A stretch of DNA of 64,000 nt from Halichoerus grypus (GCF_964656455.1 NC_135726.1:34501930-34565929), one strand, 5' to 3'; counted from the stretch's first letter, positions 23,440 to 34,256 are shown. The notes: a model not told the origin generated them from the letters alone. A program made the numbers and translations.

Positions 23440-24174
23440 TACATTATCGCAGGGCCTATGAAATTGTGGACCATAAAGAAACATTTTTTTAGAGCAGTTT
23501 TAGGTTTACAGCAAAATATTTCCCATATGCCCTTGCCCCCACACTCGCACAGCCTTTGTCCATTCTTAACATCACTTGGTACAATTTTTACCAAGATAGA
23601 GCTACAGAAACACATCATAATCACCCAAAGTATAGAGCTTACCTTAGGGTTCACTCTTGGTGATGTATATTCTATGGGTTTAAACAAACATAAAATGTAT
23701 AATGACATATATCCACCATTGTAATATCATACAGAATATTTTCACTGCCCTAGAAATCCTCTGTGCTCCATCTATTCATCTAACTGCCCCACCTCCCAGC
23801 TCTGATCTTTTTACTGTCTCCATAGTTACACCTTTTCCAGAATGTTATATAATTGGAATCACACAGCATGTAGCCTCTTCAGATTGGCTTCTTTCACTTA
23901 GATGCATTAAAGATTCCTTCATGTTTTTTTATGGCTTGATAGCTCATTTCTTTTCAGTGCTGAATAATATTCAATGTCTGGATGTACCACAGTTTATGTA
24001 CCCATTCACCTACCAAAGGACATCTTGGTTGCTTCCAAGTTTTGGCAAATACAAATAAAACTGCTGCAAAACCATCCATATGCAGATTTTCATGTGGACA
24101 TAAGTTTTCAACTCCTTTGGGTAAATACCAAGCAGCATTATTGTGGATTATATGGCAAGAGTATATTTACTTTT
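23440..24174 (-). repeat. Old L1 3' end, left part (split by the 7.15 kb insertion)
   Basis: Antisense L1 3' region: 'AGCAGTTTTAGGTTTACAGC', 'GTAATATCATACAGAATATT', 'GGAATCACACAGCATGTAGC', 'CTGAATAATATTCAATG', 'GGTAAATACCAAGCAGCA'. The text is cut at 24174 and resumes at 31347 with 'GTAGGAAACTGCCAAACAG', the next words of the same L1 sequence. Confidence 0.8.
24158..24174. repeat. Target-site duplication, left copy (17 bp)
   Basis: AGAGTATATTTACTTTT, identical to 31330-31346. It bounds everything between as one insertion event. Confidence 0.95.
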
Positions 24175-25030
24175 TTCCCCCCCATAATATCCAAGGTCTT
24201 TGTGTAAATTTTAAACTATTTAAACGTATGTTAAGTAGCTGTATGGAATGCCACCATAACCATTGCATAATTCCAATAGCAAATGCTGTCATAAGGTTAC
24301 GAGGGAAAAGTTCTGGTTTTATGGGGTCTTTTAAATGTCTTTATTTATTTGTTTTTTTATTTTACTTGATGTCTGTATATTCATCTGCTCTGGATTCCTG
24401 AGGTACTCTTGTTATCCATATGTATTATGAAATTAATAGTTAATACCTATTAAGCTTCCTGTGGAGCACTCATTGTTTTAAGCACTTTACTTCAGCTCTT
24501 TGACTGTATCAGGCCACTCTCTTCTGGCCTACAAAATTTCTGCTGAAAAATCAGCTGATACCCTTATGGGGTTTCACTTGTATGTAACTGTTCTATTTTC
24601 TCTAGCTGCTTTTAAGATTCTTTATCATCAACTTTTGCCATTTTAATTACTATGTGTTTTGGTGTGGACCTCCTTGGGTTGATTTTGTTGGGCACTCTCT
24701 GTGCATCTTGGATCTGCATTTCTGTTTCCTTTCCCAGATTTGGGAAGTTTTCAGCTATTATTTCTTCAAGTAAATTTTCCACCCCCTTTCCTCGCTCTTC
24801 TCCTTCTGGGGTCCCTATAATGCAAATGTTACTATGTTTGATGGTGTCACGAAGTTCCCCTAGTCTATATTCTTTTGTATTATTTTTTTCTCTCACTTTC
24901 CATTACTCTCTTGTCCATGTCACTGATCTGTTCTTCTGTTTCTTCTAGCCTACAGTTTATTCCTCCACTGTGTTTTTAATTCCATTTATTAAATTCTTCA
25001 TCTCTGATTGGTTGTTTTCTGTTTTCTATC
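24175..25030 (-). mobile_element. Probable 3'-transduced segment of the L1
   Basis: This block lies between the L1 3'UTR and the left TSD, so it arrived with the L1. In L1 sense it starts with a fragment of an older L1 ORF1 (open at 24896-24612, with 'IIGTPEGEERGKGVENLLEE' as its conserved middle-domain motif), continues with unique DNA, and ends GGGGGGG plus about six A. I see no AATAAA in its last 40 bases. The preceding L1 polyadenylation signal is AATAAG (25049-25054), which fits read-through. Confidence 0.7.
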
Positions 25031-25500
25031 TCTTTTTTTTCTATTTTTCTTATTATGTTATGTTAATCACTATACATTACATCATTAGTTTTTGATGTAG
25101 CATTCCATGATTCATTGTTTGCATATAACACCCAGTGCTCCATGCAGAACGTGCCCATTTAATACCCATCACCAGGCTAACCCATCCCCGCACCCCCTCC
25201 CCTCTAGAACCCTCAGTTTGTTTTTCAGAGTCCATAGTCTCTCATGGTTCGTCTCTCCCTCTGATTTCCCCCCCTTCATTCTTTCCCTCCTGCTATCTTC
25301 TTCTTCTTCTTTTTTTTTTAACATATCATGTATTATTTGCTTCAGAGGTACAGATCTGTGATTCAACAGTCTTGCACACTTCATGGTGGTCACCATAGCA
25401 CATACCCTCCCCAATGTCTATCACCCAGCCACCCCATCCCTCCCACCCCACCCCCGATGCCAGCAACCCTCAGTTTGTTTCCTGAGATTAAGAATTCCTC
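25031..25500 (-). mobile_element. L1 bipartite 3'UTR
   Basis: Two 3'UTR domains sit in series. The proximal one (25322-25500) resembles 16690-16880. An A-run plus (AAG)n block follows (25293-25321), then a distal domain (25048-25290) with 'GAGCACTGGGTGTTATATGC', which matches the single 3'UTR domain of the L1 at 35.9 kb. Confidence 0.8.
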
Positions 25501-28500
25501 ATATCAGTGAGGTCATGTGATACATTTCTTTCTCTGACTGACTTATTTTGCTCAGCATAACACCCTCCAGTTCTATCCACGTCATTGCAAATGAGAAGAT
25601 CTCATTCCTTTTGATGGCTGCATAATGTTCCATTGTATATATATACCACATCTTCTTTAGCCATTTATCTGGCGATGAACATCTTGGCTCTTTCCACAGT
25701 TTGGCTATTGTGGACATTGCTGCTATAAACATCAGTGTGCACGTACCCCTTCAGATCCCTACATTTGTATCTTTGGGGTAAATACCCAGTAGTGCAATTG
25801 CTGGATCGTATGATAGCTCTATTTTCACCTTTTTGAGGAACCTCCATACTGTTTTCCAGAGTGGCTGCACCAGCTTGCATTCCCACCAACAGCGTAGGAG
25901 GCTTCCCCTTTCGCCACATCCCCGCCAACATCTGTCGTTTCCTGACTTGTTAATTTTAGCCATTCTGACTGGTGTGAGGTGGTATCTCATTGAGGTTTTG
26001 ATTTGGATTTCCCTGATGCCGAGCCATGTTGAGCACTTTTTCATGTGTCTGTTGGCCGTTTGGATATCTTCTTTGGAAAAATATCTGTTCATGTCTTCTG
26101 CCCATTTCCTGATTGGATCATTTGTTCTTTGGGTGTTGAGTTTGATAAGTTCTTGATAGATTTTGGATACTAGACCTTTATCTGATATGTCATTTGCAAA
26201 TATCTTCTCCCATTCTGTCGGTTGTCTTTTGGTATTGTTGACTGTTTCCTTTGCTGTGCAAAAGCTTTTTCTCTTGATGAAGTCCCAATAGTTCATTTTT
26301 GCCCTTGCTTCCCTTGCCTTTGGAGATGTTTCTAGGAAGAAGTTGCTGCGGCTGAGGTCGAAGAGGTTGCTGCTTGTATTCTCCTTTAGGATTTTGATGG
26401 ACTCCTGTCTCACATTGAGGCTTTTCAACCATTTGGAGTCTATTTTTGTATGTGGTGTAAGGAAATGGTCCAGTTTCATTCTTCTGCATGTGGCTGTCCC
26501 ATTTTCCCAACACCATTTGTTGAAGAGACTGTCTTTTTTCCACTGGACATTCTTTCCTGCTTTGTCAAAGATTAGTTGACCCTAGAGTTGAGGGTCCCTT
26601 TCTGGGCTCTCTATTCTGTTCCATTGATCTATGTGTCTGTGTTTGTGCCAGTACCATACTGTCTTGATGATGACAGCTTTGTAATAGAGCTGGAAGTCCG
26701 GAATTGTGATGCCACCAGCTTTCTTTTCTTTTTCAACATTCCTCTGGCTATGTGGGGTCTTTTCTGGTTCCATACAAATTTTAGGATTATTTGTTCCATT
26801 TCTTTGAAAAAAGTGGATGGTATTTAGATGCGGATTGCATTGAATGTGTAGATTGCTCTAGGTAGCATTGACATCTTCACAATATTTATTCTTCCAATCC
26901 ATGAGCATGGATCATTTTTCCATTTCTTTGTGTCTTCCTCAATTTCTTTCATGAGTATTTTATAGTTTTCTGAGTACAGATTCTTTGCCTCTTTGGTTAG
27001 ATTTATTCCTAGGTATCTTATTGTTTTGGGTGCAATTGTAAATGGGACCAATTCCTTAATTTCTCTTTCTTCCATCTTGTTGTTGGTGTATAGGAATGCC
27101 ACTGATTTCTGTGCATTGATTTTACTTCCTGCCACTTGACTGAATTCCTGTATGACTTCTAGCAGTTTTGGGGTGGAGTTTTGGGTTTTCCACATAAAGC
27201 TTCATATCATCCGCAAAGAATGAGAGTTTGACTTCTTTGACGATTTGGATGCCTTTGATTTCTTTTTGTTGTCTGATTGCTGTGGCTAGGATTCTAATAC
27301 TATGTTGAATAGCAGTGGTGATAGTGGACATCCCTGCTGTGTTCCTGACCTTCGGGGGAAAGCTCTCAGTTTTTCCTCATTGAGAATGATATTCGCTGTG
27401 AGCTTTTCATAGATGGCTCTTATGATATTGAGGTATGTATCCTCTATCCCTATACTCTGAAGAGTTTTGATCAAGAAAGGATGCTGTACTTTGTCAAATG
27501 CTTTTTCTGCATCTATTGAGAGGATCATATGGTTCTTGTTCTTCCTTTTATTAATGTATTGTATCACATTGATTGATTTGTGGATGTTGAACCAACCGTG
27601 CAGCCCAGGGATAAATCCCACTTGGTCGTGGTGAATAATCCTTTTAATGTACTGTTGGATCCTATTGCCTAGTATTTTGGTGAGAATTTTTGCATCCATG
27701 TTGATCAAGGATATAGGTCTGTAATTCTCCTTTTTGATGGGGTCTTTGTCTGGTTTGGGGATCAAGGGAATGGTGGCCTCATAAAACGAGTTTGGAAATT
27801 TTCTTTCCATTTCTATTTTTTGGAACAGTTTCAGAAGAATAGGTATTAATTCTTCTTGAAATGTTTGGTAGAATTCCCCTGGGAAGCCATCTGGCCCTGG
27901 GCTTTTGTTTGTTGGGAGATTTTGATGACTGCTTCAATTTCCTTAGTGGTTATAGGTCTGTTCAGATTTTCTATTTCTTCCTGGTTCAGTTTTGGTAGTT
28001 GATACATCTCTAGGAATGCATCCATTTCTTCCAGATTATCTAATGTGTTGGCATAGAGTTGCTCATAATATGTTCTTACAATTGTTTGTATTTCTTTGGT
28101 GTTGGTGGTGATCTCTCCTCTTTCATTCATGATTTTGTTGATTTGGGTTATTTCTCTTTTCTTTTTGATAAGTCTGGCCAGGGGTTTATCAATCTTGTTA
28201 ATTCTTTCAAAGAACCAGCTCCTAGTTTCGTTGATCTGTTCTACTGTTCTTTTGGTTTCTATTTCATTGATTTCTGCTCTGATCTTTATTATTTCTCCTC
28301 TCCTGCTCTTTAGGCTTTATTTGCTCTTCTTTCTCCAGCTCCTTTAGGTGTAGGGTTAGGTTGTGTACTTGAGACCTTTCTTGTTTCTTGAGAAAGGTTT
28401 GTATTGCTATATACTTTCCTCTTAGGACTGCCTTTGCTGCATCCCAAAGATTTTGAACAGTTGTGTTTTCATTTTCATTGGTTTCCATGAATTTCTTTAA

Positions 28501-28950
28501 TTCTTCTTTAATTTCCTGGTTGACCCATTCATTCTTTAGTAGGATGCTCTTTAGCCTCCTACTGTATTTGAGTTCTTTCTGACTTTCCTCTTGTGATTGA
28601 GTTCTAGTTTCAAAGCATTGTGGTCTGAAAATAGGCAGGGAATGATCCCAATCTTTTGGTACCAGTTGAGACCTGATTTGTGACCAAGGATGTGATCGAT
28701 TCTGGAGAATGTTCCATGGGCACTAGAGAAGAATGTGTGTTCTGTTGCTTTGAGATGGAATGTTCTGAATATATCTGTGAAGTCCATTTGGTCCAGTGTG
28801 TCATTTAAAGTCTTTATTTCCTTGTTGATCTTTTGCTTAGACGATCTGTCCATTTCAGTGAGGAGGGTGTTAAAGTCCTCCATTATTATTGTATTGTTGT
28901 TGATGTGTTTCTTGGCTTTTGTTATTAATTGGCTTATATATGTGACTTGT
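25499..28950 (-). pseudogene. L1 ORF2 remnant, endonuclease N-terminus deleted
   Basis: Read on the minus strand. The first readable part (28883-28551) is the second half of the endonuclease, with 'SRIDHILGHKSG' and the catalytic-histidine motif FSDHN. The N-terminal endonuclease with its catalytic Asn and Glu motifs is missing. The reverse-transcriptase core at 27810-27286 is open (about 175 residues, '[14 protein letters not shown]'), and the FADDM catalytic box lies at 27203-27217 in another frame. The C-terminus is at 26479-25751 and 25732-25499. At least five frameshifts separate the segments. The parent protein performs target-primed reverse transcription. Confidence 0.85.
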
Positions 28951-29543
28951 AAGTTTTACTATTAGATATCGGGGTGTTGACCTATTTTTATTGATTTTGA
29001 GAGGGGTTCTCTGTGCCTCCTGGATTTTGAAGCCTGTTTCCTTCCCCAAATTAGGGAAGTTCTCTGCTATAATTTGCTCCAATATACCTTCTGCCCCCTC
29101 TGTCTTTCTTCTTCTTCTGGGATCCCAATTATTCTAATGTTGTTTCATCTTATGGTATCGCTTATCTCTCGAGTTCTGCCCTCGTGAGCCAGTAGTTGTT
29201 TATCTCTCTTTTTCTCAGCTTCTTGATTTTCCATCATTTTGTCTTCTATCTCACTGATTCTCTCTTCTGCCTCATTTATCCTAGCAGTTAGAGCCTCCAT
29301 TTTTGATTGCACCTCACTGATAGCCTTTTTGATTTCGACTTGGTTAGATTTTAGTTCTTTAATTTCTCCAGAAAGGGTTTCTCTAATAACTTCCATGCTT
29401 TTTTCAAGCCCAGCTAGTATCTTTAAAATCACCATTTTGAACTCTAGTTCCAACATCGTACTAATGTCCATATTGAGTAGGTCCCTGGCAGTCGGTACTG
29501 CCTCTTGTTCTTTTTGTTGAGGTGATTTTTTCCATCTTGTCAT
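28951..29543 (-). pseudogene. L1 ORF1 remnant, C-terminal domain deleted
   Basis: Starts at 29543 on the minus strand (MTRWKKSPQQKEQ). A coiled coil with heptad-like Leu/Ile/Ala spacing runs to 29145, followed after a frameshift by the middle RNA-binding domain to about 28955 ('PNLGKETGFKIQEAQRTP'). The sequence then jumps directly into ORF2 endonuclease text at about 28950, so the ORF1 C-terminal domain, the inter-ORF spacer and the start of ORF2 are absent. Alignment with the L1 at 36-42 kb suggests about 755 bp are lost. Confidence 0.82.
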
Positions 29544-29739
29544 TTTGTCCAGAGGAGAATAGATGAATGAGAGAACAAAATGCTAACAGGGTAACAACGT
29601 CCCCAGAAAATACACTCTAAACAAATAAGAAAAGACCTGAAACCGGGAGAAAAGAAAGGGAAAGAAAGAAAAAAGAAAAAGATAAAGATAAAAACAAACA
29701 AAAAGTACAAAACAGAAAAAACAGAATATGATCAAATAT

Positions 29740-30243
29740 GATCAGGCTGATGCATAGATCAGTGCCACACACTAGATTTTCGGTGTATTTTGGTCTGTTA
29801 GAAGAAAGTGCCTCCCAATATTTTAAAGAAAGAAAAACTTATATATGTACAAAAATAAGGGTTAATACGATGAAGGGATAGAATATGACTGTAAAGATGA
29901 AAATTATAAAAGATTTTATAAAAGGAATTGATAAGATAAGAAGTTGCTTGAAAAAAGAAAGAAGAGGATTTAAAAAAAAGGGAGAGAATGTGATCAGGCA
30001 GGAGAGTAGAACAAAGCCATACAGTAGAGATTTAGGGTATATTTTGATCTGTTAGGAGAAACTGTATCTCAAAATTTTAAAGAGAGAACAACTTATATAT
30101 ATATGCCAAAAATAAGGGTAACTACTATGAAGGGATAGAATATGACTCTAAAAATGAAAAATAAAAATGTTTTCTAAAAAGGGGATTGATAAGATGTTGG
30201 TTGAAAAAGGGAAAAAGAATAATTCAAAAAAAAAAAAAAGACA
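29740..30243. repeat. 252-bp imperfect tandem duplication in the L1 5'UTR
   Basis: GATCAGG at 29740 recurs at 29992. Both units contain 'GTATATTTTGRTCTGTTAG', 'ACTTATATATRT', 'AAAAATAAGGGT' and 'GATGAAGGGATAGAATATGA' or close variants, ending in an A-rich GATAAGA stretch. Confidence 0.8.
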
Positions 30244-30483
30244 GTTAAAAAAATTAACTTTGAAAGACTAAAGAATCATGGGGAAAAATCCATGAATTCT
30301 ATGTGCAGTATTCCCCTAGCACTGGAGTTCTGCCGCCTTCTCATTGATCGGTAAACTTGGTCTTGGCTGGCTGTTCTCGCTGATCTTCTGGGGGAGGGGC
30401 CTGTTGCCGTGGTTCCCAAATGTCTTTGCCGGAGGCGGTATTGCCCCGCCCTTGCTGGTCTGGGCTAAGTAATCTGCTCGGGT

Positions 30484-31023
30484 TTGCTCTCAGGAGCTTT
30501 TGTTCCCTGCAAGCTTTCCGTACAGCTTTGGAGGACGGGAGTGAAAATGGCGGCCTCCCAATCTCCGCCCTGGAGGAGCCAAGAACTCGGGGCCCCGCTC
30601 CTCAATGCACCACCAGAGAAAAGCAGTCAATCACTCCCGTCTCCCCGGTCTCTGGCCGCACTCCGCGCTCACCCGGCCTGTGACCAAGCGTTTCTATCTC
30701 TGGCACCTGGCCTCATGTGGAGTCTCCAAACCCAGCAGATCCCTGCGGTGCACTCCTGTGCCGCTCCTCCCCAGGGAGAAGGGGAGTCTCCCTGGATCTG
30801 CTGCTTGTTGGGTCCCTGCTGGAAGAGCAGTGGCCCGACTGTGCTGCGGATCATGGTCTATGGCAACCCCGAGCTGAGAGCCTGTGCCTTGGCTCCGTCT
30901 CTGCAGCCGGCTTCCCCGCTCCGATACCTGGGAGCTCTGCCGCACTCAGGCGCCCCCGGTCTTTCTGTGACCTCGAGGGTCCTGAGACCACACTATCCCG
31001 CAAGGGTTCCACCCTCCACTTAG
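30484..31023 (+). other. Long antisense frame in L1 5'UTR (179 codons), probably chance
   Basis: An ATG-started frame runs on the strand opposite to the L1 through its CpG-rich 5'UTR; a 138-codon frame overlaps it at 30717-31133. Primate L1s have a short antisense ORF0 in a comparable place, but long frames are expected in stop-poor GC-rich DNA. No domain is visible. Confidence 0.25.
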
Positions 31024-31329
31024 CCACTGGAGCAACGTCCCTCAGCGGACCCGACTTCTTTTGTGCTCCGCGGCTCTATCACTTGCCAGAAGTGGCCTTC
31101 GGAGGCCCCCTCCCCCACCGTCTATCCTCTTGACTATCATCTCGGATTCACTTCTCCGCATGTCCTACCTTCCAGAAAGTGGTCGCTTTTCTGTTCAGAG
31201 AGTTGTTGCTATTCTTTTCTTTGATCTCCTGTTGAGTTCGTAGGTGTTCAGAATGGTTTGATCCCTATCTAGCTGAATTCCTGGGACCAGACAAAATCCA
31301 GGTCTCCTACTCCTCCGCCATTTTGCTCC

Positions 31330-31346
31330 AGAGTATATTTACTTTT
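31330..31346. repeat. Target-site duplication, right copy (17 bp)
   Basis: Identical to 24158-24174. It directly abuts the L1 5' end. Confidence 0.95.
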
Positions 31347-31445
31347 GTAGGAAACTGCCAAACAGTCTTCTAAGGTGACTGTATATACCCTGCTTTTATT
31401 TTTTCATGTCATTTATCATATTCACAATGGTGATATGTTTAACTC
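31347..31445 (-). repeat. Old L1 3' region, right part
   Basis: Resumes the sequence cut at 24174 ('GTAGGAAACTGCCAAACAG', 'TCTTCTAAGGTGACTGTAT') and fades out near 31445. Confidence 0.7.
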
Positions 31446-32460
31446 TGTGTTTATTTAATATCTACCTCCCTAACTATAAGGAAAGATGCCTTAATTTTTT
31501 GTTTACCACTCTATTTCCATTACATAACAATGCCTGGCACATAAAATTCACTCAAATTATTTGCTGAACAAGAAAAGAGTGATTTTATAGCAATGTAACA
31601 CTATAATCTATACATCTCTTTTGGAATTAGGCTAGGTATGGAGTCGGTAGCAGAAATCAGGAAAACAGTTTTCCATACATCTTCCTACCTTACTGCTTCT
31701 TAACCATGGGTTCTTGTTATCAACACTTGTCTTTTCTACTGAGGCAGTCCAAGAAAAGACATTTTCTCTATTCTCTTGTCTTCATAATTCAGCATTAGTT
31801 CCTCATCTGTGAAATGGGGATACAATTTCTCTGCCTGATATCTGGAGCCACACTAGCAGATCTCTTGAGAGACATTTCTGCCCCAGACTATAATTGTGTA
31901 ATTCTCTGTCCAGAAGGCTGGTTTCCCCTACAGGCAAATTTGTAACTAAGTAGCTTACTACAGACGTTAATTGCACAGAAAATGTGGTTCGCAGACCATC
32001 AACTTTTTTCCCTCCCATGTTTCTGCTATTAGGCTGCAATAAATGCTTGGCTTAAAAAAAAACCCTAAAAATATCAAGAAGGAAAAGAAAACAAGGAGAA
32101 ATCTAATACCTGAAACACCCATAATCTGGACCATTTGCTGTGTAGAAAGAGTTGATATTGCCCTAGAGAGAGAGCATGCGCTAATTGGAGCTATTGCTGC
32201 ACAGCATAATGAGTGAAACAAACCTTCTCCCTTATAGAAGTACCCACCCTATGGCAGGAGAGAGATGGGAGATAGGTCTCCTACTTAACATCACAAAACA
32301 GCAGAGCTGGAGGGAACTTAGCTGACCTCAAGTCCAAGCACAAATTCACATTCGCAGAAGCAAGCCCAAGTGCTGGGGACTGGAACTCAGGTGTCCATAC
32401 TTGCAATCCAGAGTCCCTTTAAGTCAGCGTTGCCACAACACCAGGTAATAGGGGATAAAT
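31446..32460. other. Low-copy DNA with MIR-like fragments and a candidate regulatory block
   Basis: A MIR-like piece is visible at about 31735-31830 ('CCTCATCTGTGAAATGGGGA', plus) and a reversed MIR-like piece at 32295-32425 ('AGCAGAGCTGGAGGGAACTT'). Between them, 31950-32225 is unique, including 'CGTTAATTGCACAG' and 'CATGCGCTAATTGGAGC'. No exon recognised. Confidence 0.45.
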
Positions 32461-32473
32461 CTGATTGTGCATA

Positions 32474-32673
32474 GGGCGCCTGGGTGGCTCAGTCGTTAAG
32501 CGTCTGCCTTCGGCTCAGGTCATGATCCCAGTGTCCTGGGATCGAGTCCCACATCGGGCTCCCTGCTCGGCAAGAAGCCTGCTTCTCCCTCTCCCATTCC
32601 CCCTGCTAGTGTTCCTGCTCTCGTTGTCTCTCTCTCTCTGTCAAATAAATAAATAAAATCTTTAAAAAAAAAA
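32474..32673 (+). mobile_element. CAN SINE
   Basis: Starts 'GGGCGCCTGGGTGGCTCAGT', tail AAATAAATAAATAAAATCTTT plus A-run. TSD TGATTGTGCATA at 32462-32473 and 32674-32685. Confidence 0.97.
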
Positions 32674-32685
32674 TGATTGTGCATA

Positions 32686-33373
32686 ATGTTTCTTCACTGC
32701 CTCCCACACCAAGGTTTCCCCATTAGCATTGACAGGCAAGGTGTATATGATCATGATGCTGTCATCAGGATGTCAGGGGAAAGCTTCAATCCACACCCAC
32801 CCTGAGGGCCTAACATTTAAATCTTGTTTGAGTCAGCTCAGAGTCAGAGGTGCTCCATTTTTAAACTACACACCTACATCATGTCCTGAATCAGCAAGAC
32901 CTTTCCCTCATACTCCATTCCAAATGAGTGAGGGATTAGGATCCCCATTTTGTCACAAATTCCCTCCTCATTCCATTTTTAATGCAAGAACCAGTTCTTT
33001 CTTTCTACACCCGCAGGACCCTGACTTGATGCAGGGCCTAGGGCAGGAAAGTGGCTCTTTCCTATCACCATGTCTATCCAACAGGATGATTATAATTTAC
33101 CTGCTCTCCCACATAGAAACAGGATAGCTAAAGAAAAGACATTACTTTCTTTTCCTTTCTCCCCTGGGATAATTAAGTTAGGCATTGGCACTGGGGGAAG
33201 AAGGGGCTGGGCACGGGGAAATAAATATTGAAATAACTTTTTTACTGAGATCTCATTCTGCAAATCATTCTGATATAAAGTGGAAAATTATTACAATTTC
33301 AAAAATATGGTTTGGGAATCATGGTCAAAAAGTCCCTGATAAGAGGAACATAGGTGAAAAGTCACTAATTAAG
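32686..33373. other. Low-copy DNA, no gene recognised
   Basis: A 132-codon frame (32729-33127) has no domain or supporting signal. No repeat recognised. Confidence 0.45.
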
Positions 33374-33385
33374 CTCTCTCTCTCT

Positions 33386-33416
<31 letters not shown>
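33374..33416. repeat. (CT)n(CA)n(GA)n compound microsatellite with complementary arms
   Basis: A CT run (33374-33386), a CA run (to 33400) and a GA run (33401-33416) sit head to tail. The CT and GA arms are complementary, so the tract can fold into a hairpin with a CA loop. Confidence 0.95.
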
Positions 33417-33479
33417 TTATTCTCACAATACATTACAACCTAGGAAATGGCTTCTTCATTGAAGAAATCTAATAATTTT

Positions 33480-33790
33480 TCTCAAAAGAAACATACTAGA
33501 ATGCATGGGCCATTCTGAAGGAAAAAAGATATCCTAAATTAAGCACAGTGTGGTCAGCATGAATTCAATTCTACCTGCCAGGGTCATTGGCTATAAACAG
33601 ACAGCTAGTATTCTTTATTTTGCTACATAAACAGTGGCTTCTCATTGGACTTCCTGCTGCTAGTCTCTAAAAGTCATTGCCTGAGCCACCAGCAGGGCTG
33701 CTAATTGAAGAGCTGAGCAGGTTTTTTCCCTAAAAGTCACGATGACATGGTGAAACTGGGCACATTGCCTTTGCTCCCCAAGCATCCTTT
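33480..33790. other. Candidate conserved non-coding block
   Basis: Repeat-free, mixed-composition DNA with motif-like text ('CCTAAATTAAGCACAGTGTG', 'GCATGAATTCAATTC', 'CTGCTAATTGAAGAGC'). No exon. From 33791 to 34044 nothing further is recognised. Conservation is inferred only from appearance. Confidence 0.25.
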
Positions 33791-34053
33791 TGGAAAGCAT
33801 GCTCGTCTAAACAGAAATGAAACTTGCAAGGCACAGCAGAGAGAAGGGTGAAGGTCAGGTGCTAAGACATGCTTTACTAACTAAATTTCTGTGTTCCACT
33901 ATGTCTCTGTATATGAGACAAAGCTGCAGGAGTAAAGAACAGATATTCACAGGCTCAGGAAGAGCTGAAGAATTTGGGTCAGAACTGGATGAAGGATGTT
34001 CCTTGGCTGGGAACTAGTGACTATTTGTTGAACACTTAAAATATACCAAGTAG

Positions 34054-34251
34054 GGCGCCTGGGTGGCTCAGTTGGTTAAGCGACTGCCTTCAGCTCAGGT
34101 CATGATCCTGGAGTCCCGGGATCGAGTCCCGCATCGGGCTCCCTGCTCAGCGGGGGGTCTGCTTCTCCCTCTGACCCTCTTCCCGCTCGTGCTCTCTGTC
34201 TCTCATTCTCTCTCTCTCAAATAAATAAATAAAATCTTAAAAAAAAAAAAA
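34054..34251 (+). mobile_element. CAN SINE (young subfamily)
   Basis: Starts 'GGGCGCCTGGGTGGCTCAGT', contains 'CTCCCTCTGACCCTCTTCCC' and ends with AAATCTT and an A-run. TSD ACCAAGTAG at 34045-34053 and 34252-34260. Confidence 0.97.
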
Positions 34252-34256
34252 ACCAA

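Larger units (their letters stand above)
24175..31329 (-). mobile_element. L1 insertion, 7.15 kb, with 3' transduction and internal deletion
   Basis: Minus-strand L1 with its 5' end at 31329 (reverse complement begins GGAGCAAAATGGCGGAGG) and its 3' end at the left. Order in L1 sense: 5'UTR 31329-29544, ORF1 remnant 29543 to about 28950, ORF2 remnant to about 25500, bipartite 3'UTR to about 25031, then about 860 bp of non-L1-3' sequence to 24175. The 17-bp TSD lies outside all of these. Both ORFs carry frameshifts and a fusion deletion, so the copy cannot move by itself. Confidence 0.88.
29544..31329 (-). promoter_or_regulatory. L1 5'UTR/promoter region
   Basis: The distal part (30300-31329) is CpG-rich and alignable in places with the 5'UTR of the second L1 ('GGGAGGGGCCTG', 'GGAGCTTTTGTTCCCTG' versus 'GGGCTTTTGTTCTCTG'). 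The proximal part (29577-30300) is A-rich, absent from the second L1, and holds a 252-bp imperfect tandem duplication. The extreme 5' end carries AAAATGGCGGAG, a YY1-type motif; in human L1 such a site near the 5' end positions transcription start. Confidence 0.75.

Noticed and set aside
24612..24896. Independent ORF1-like gene of 94 codons
   Set aside because: It is a fragment of an old L1 ORF1 inside the presumed transduced segment, without start or end of the protein.
28930..28970. The internal L1 deletion as a spliced L1 RNA that was reinserted
   Set aside because: I could not find a GT donor at the ORF1 side of the junction, so a plain deletion is the simpler reading.
30420..31243. Several long frames in CpG-rich DNA, looking like a CpG-island gene
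   Set aside because: The region is the L1 5'UTR, bounded by L1 ORF1 on one side and the TSD on the other.
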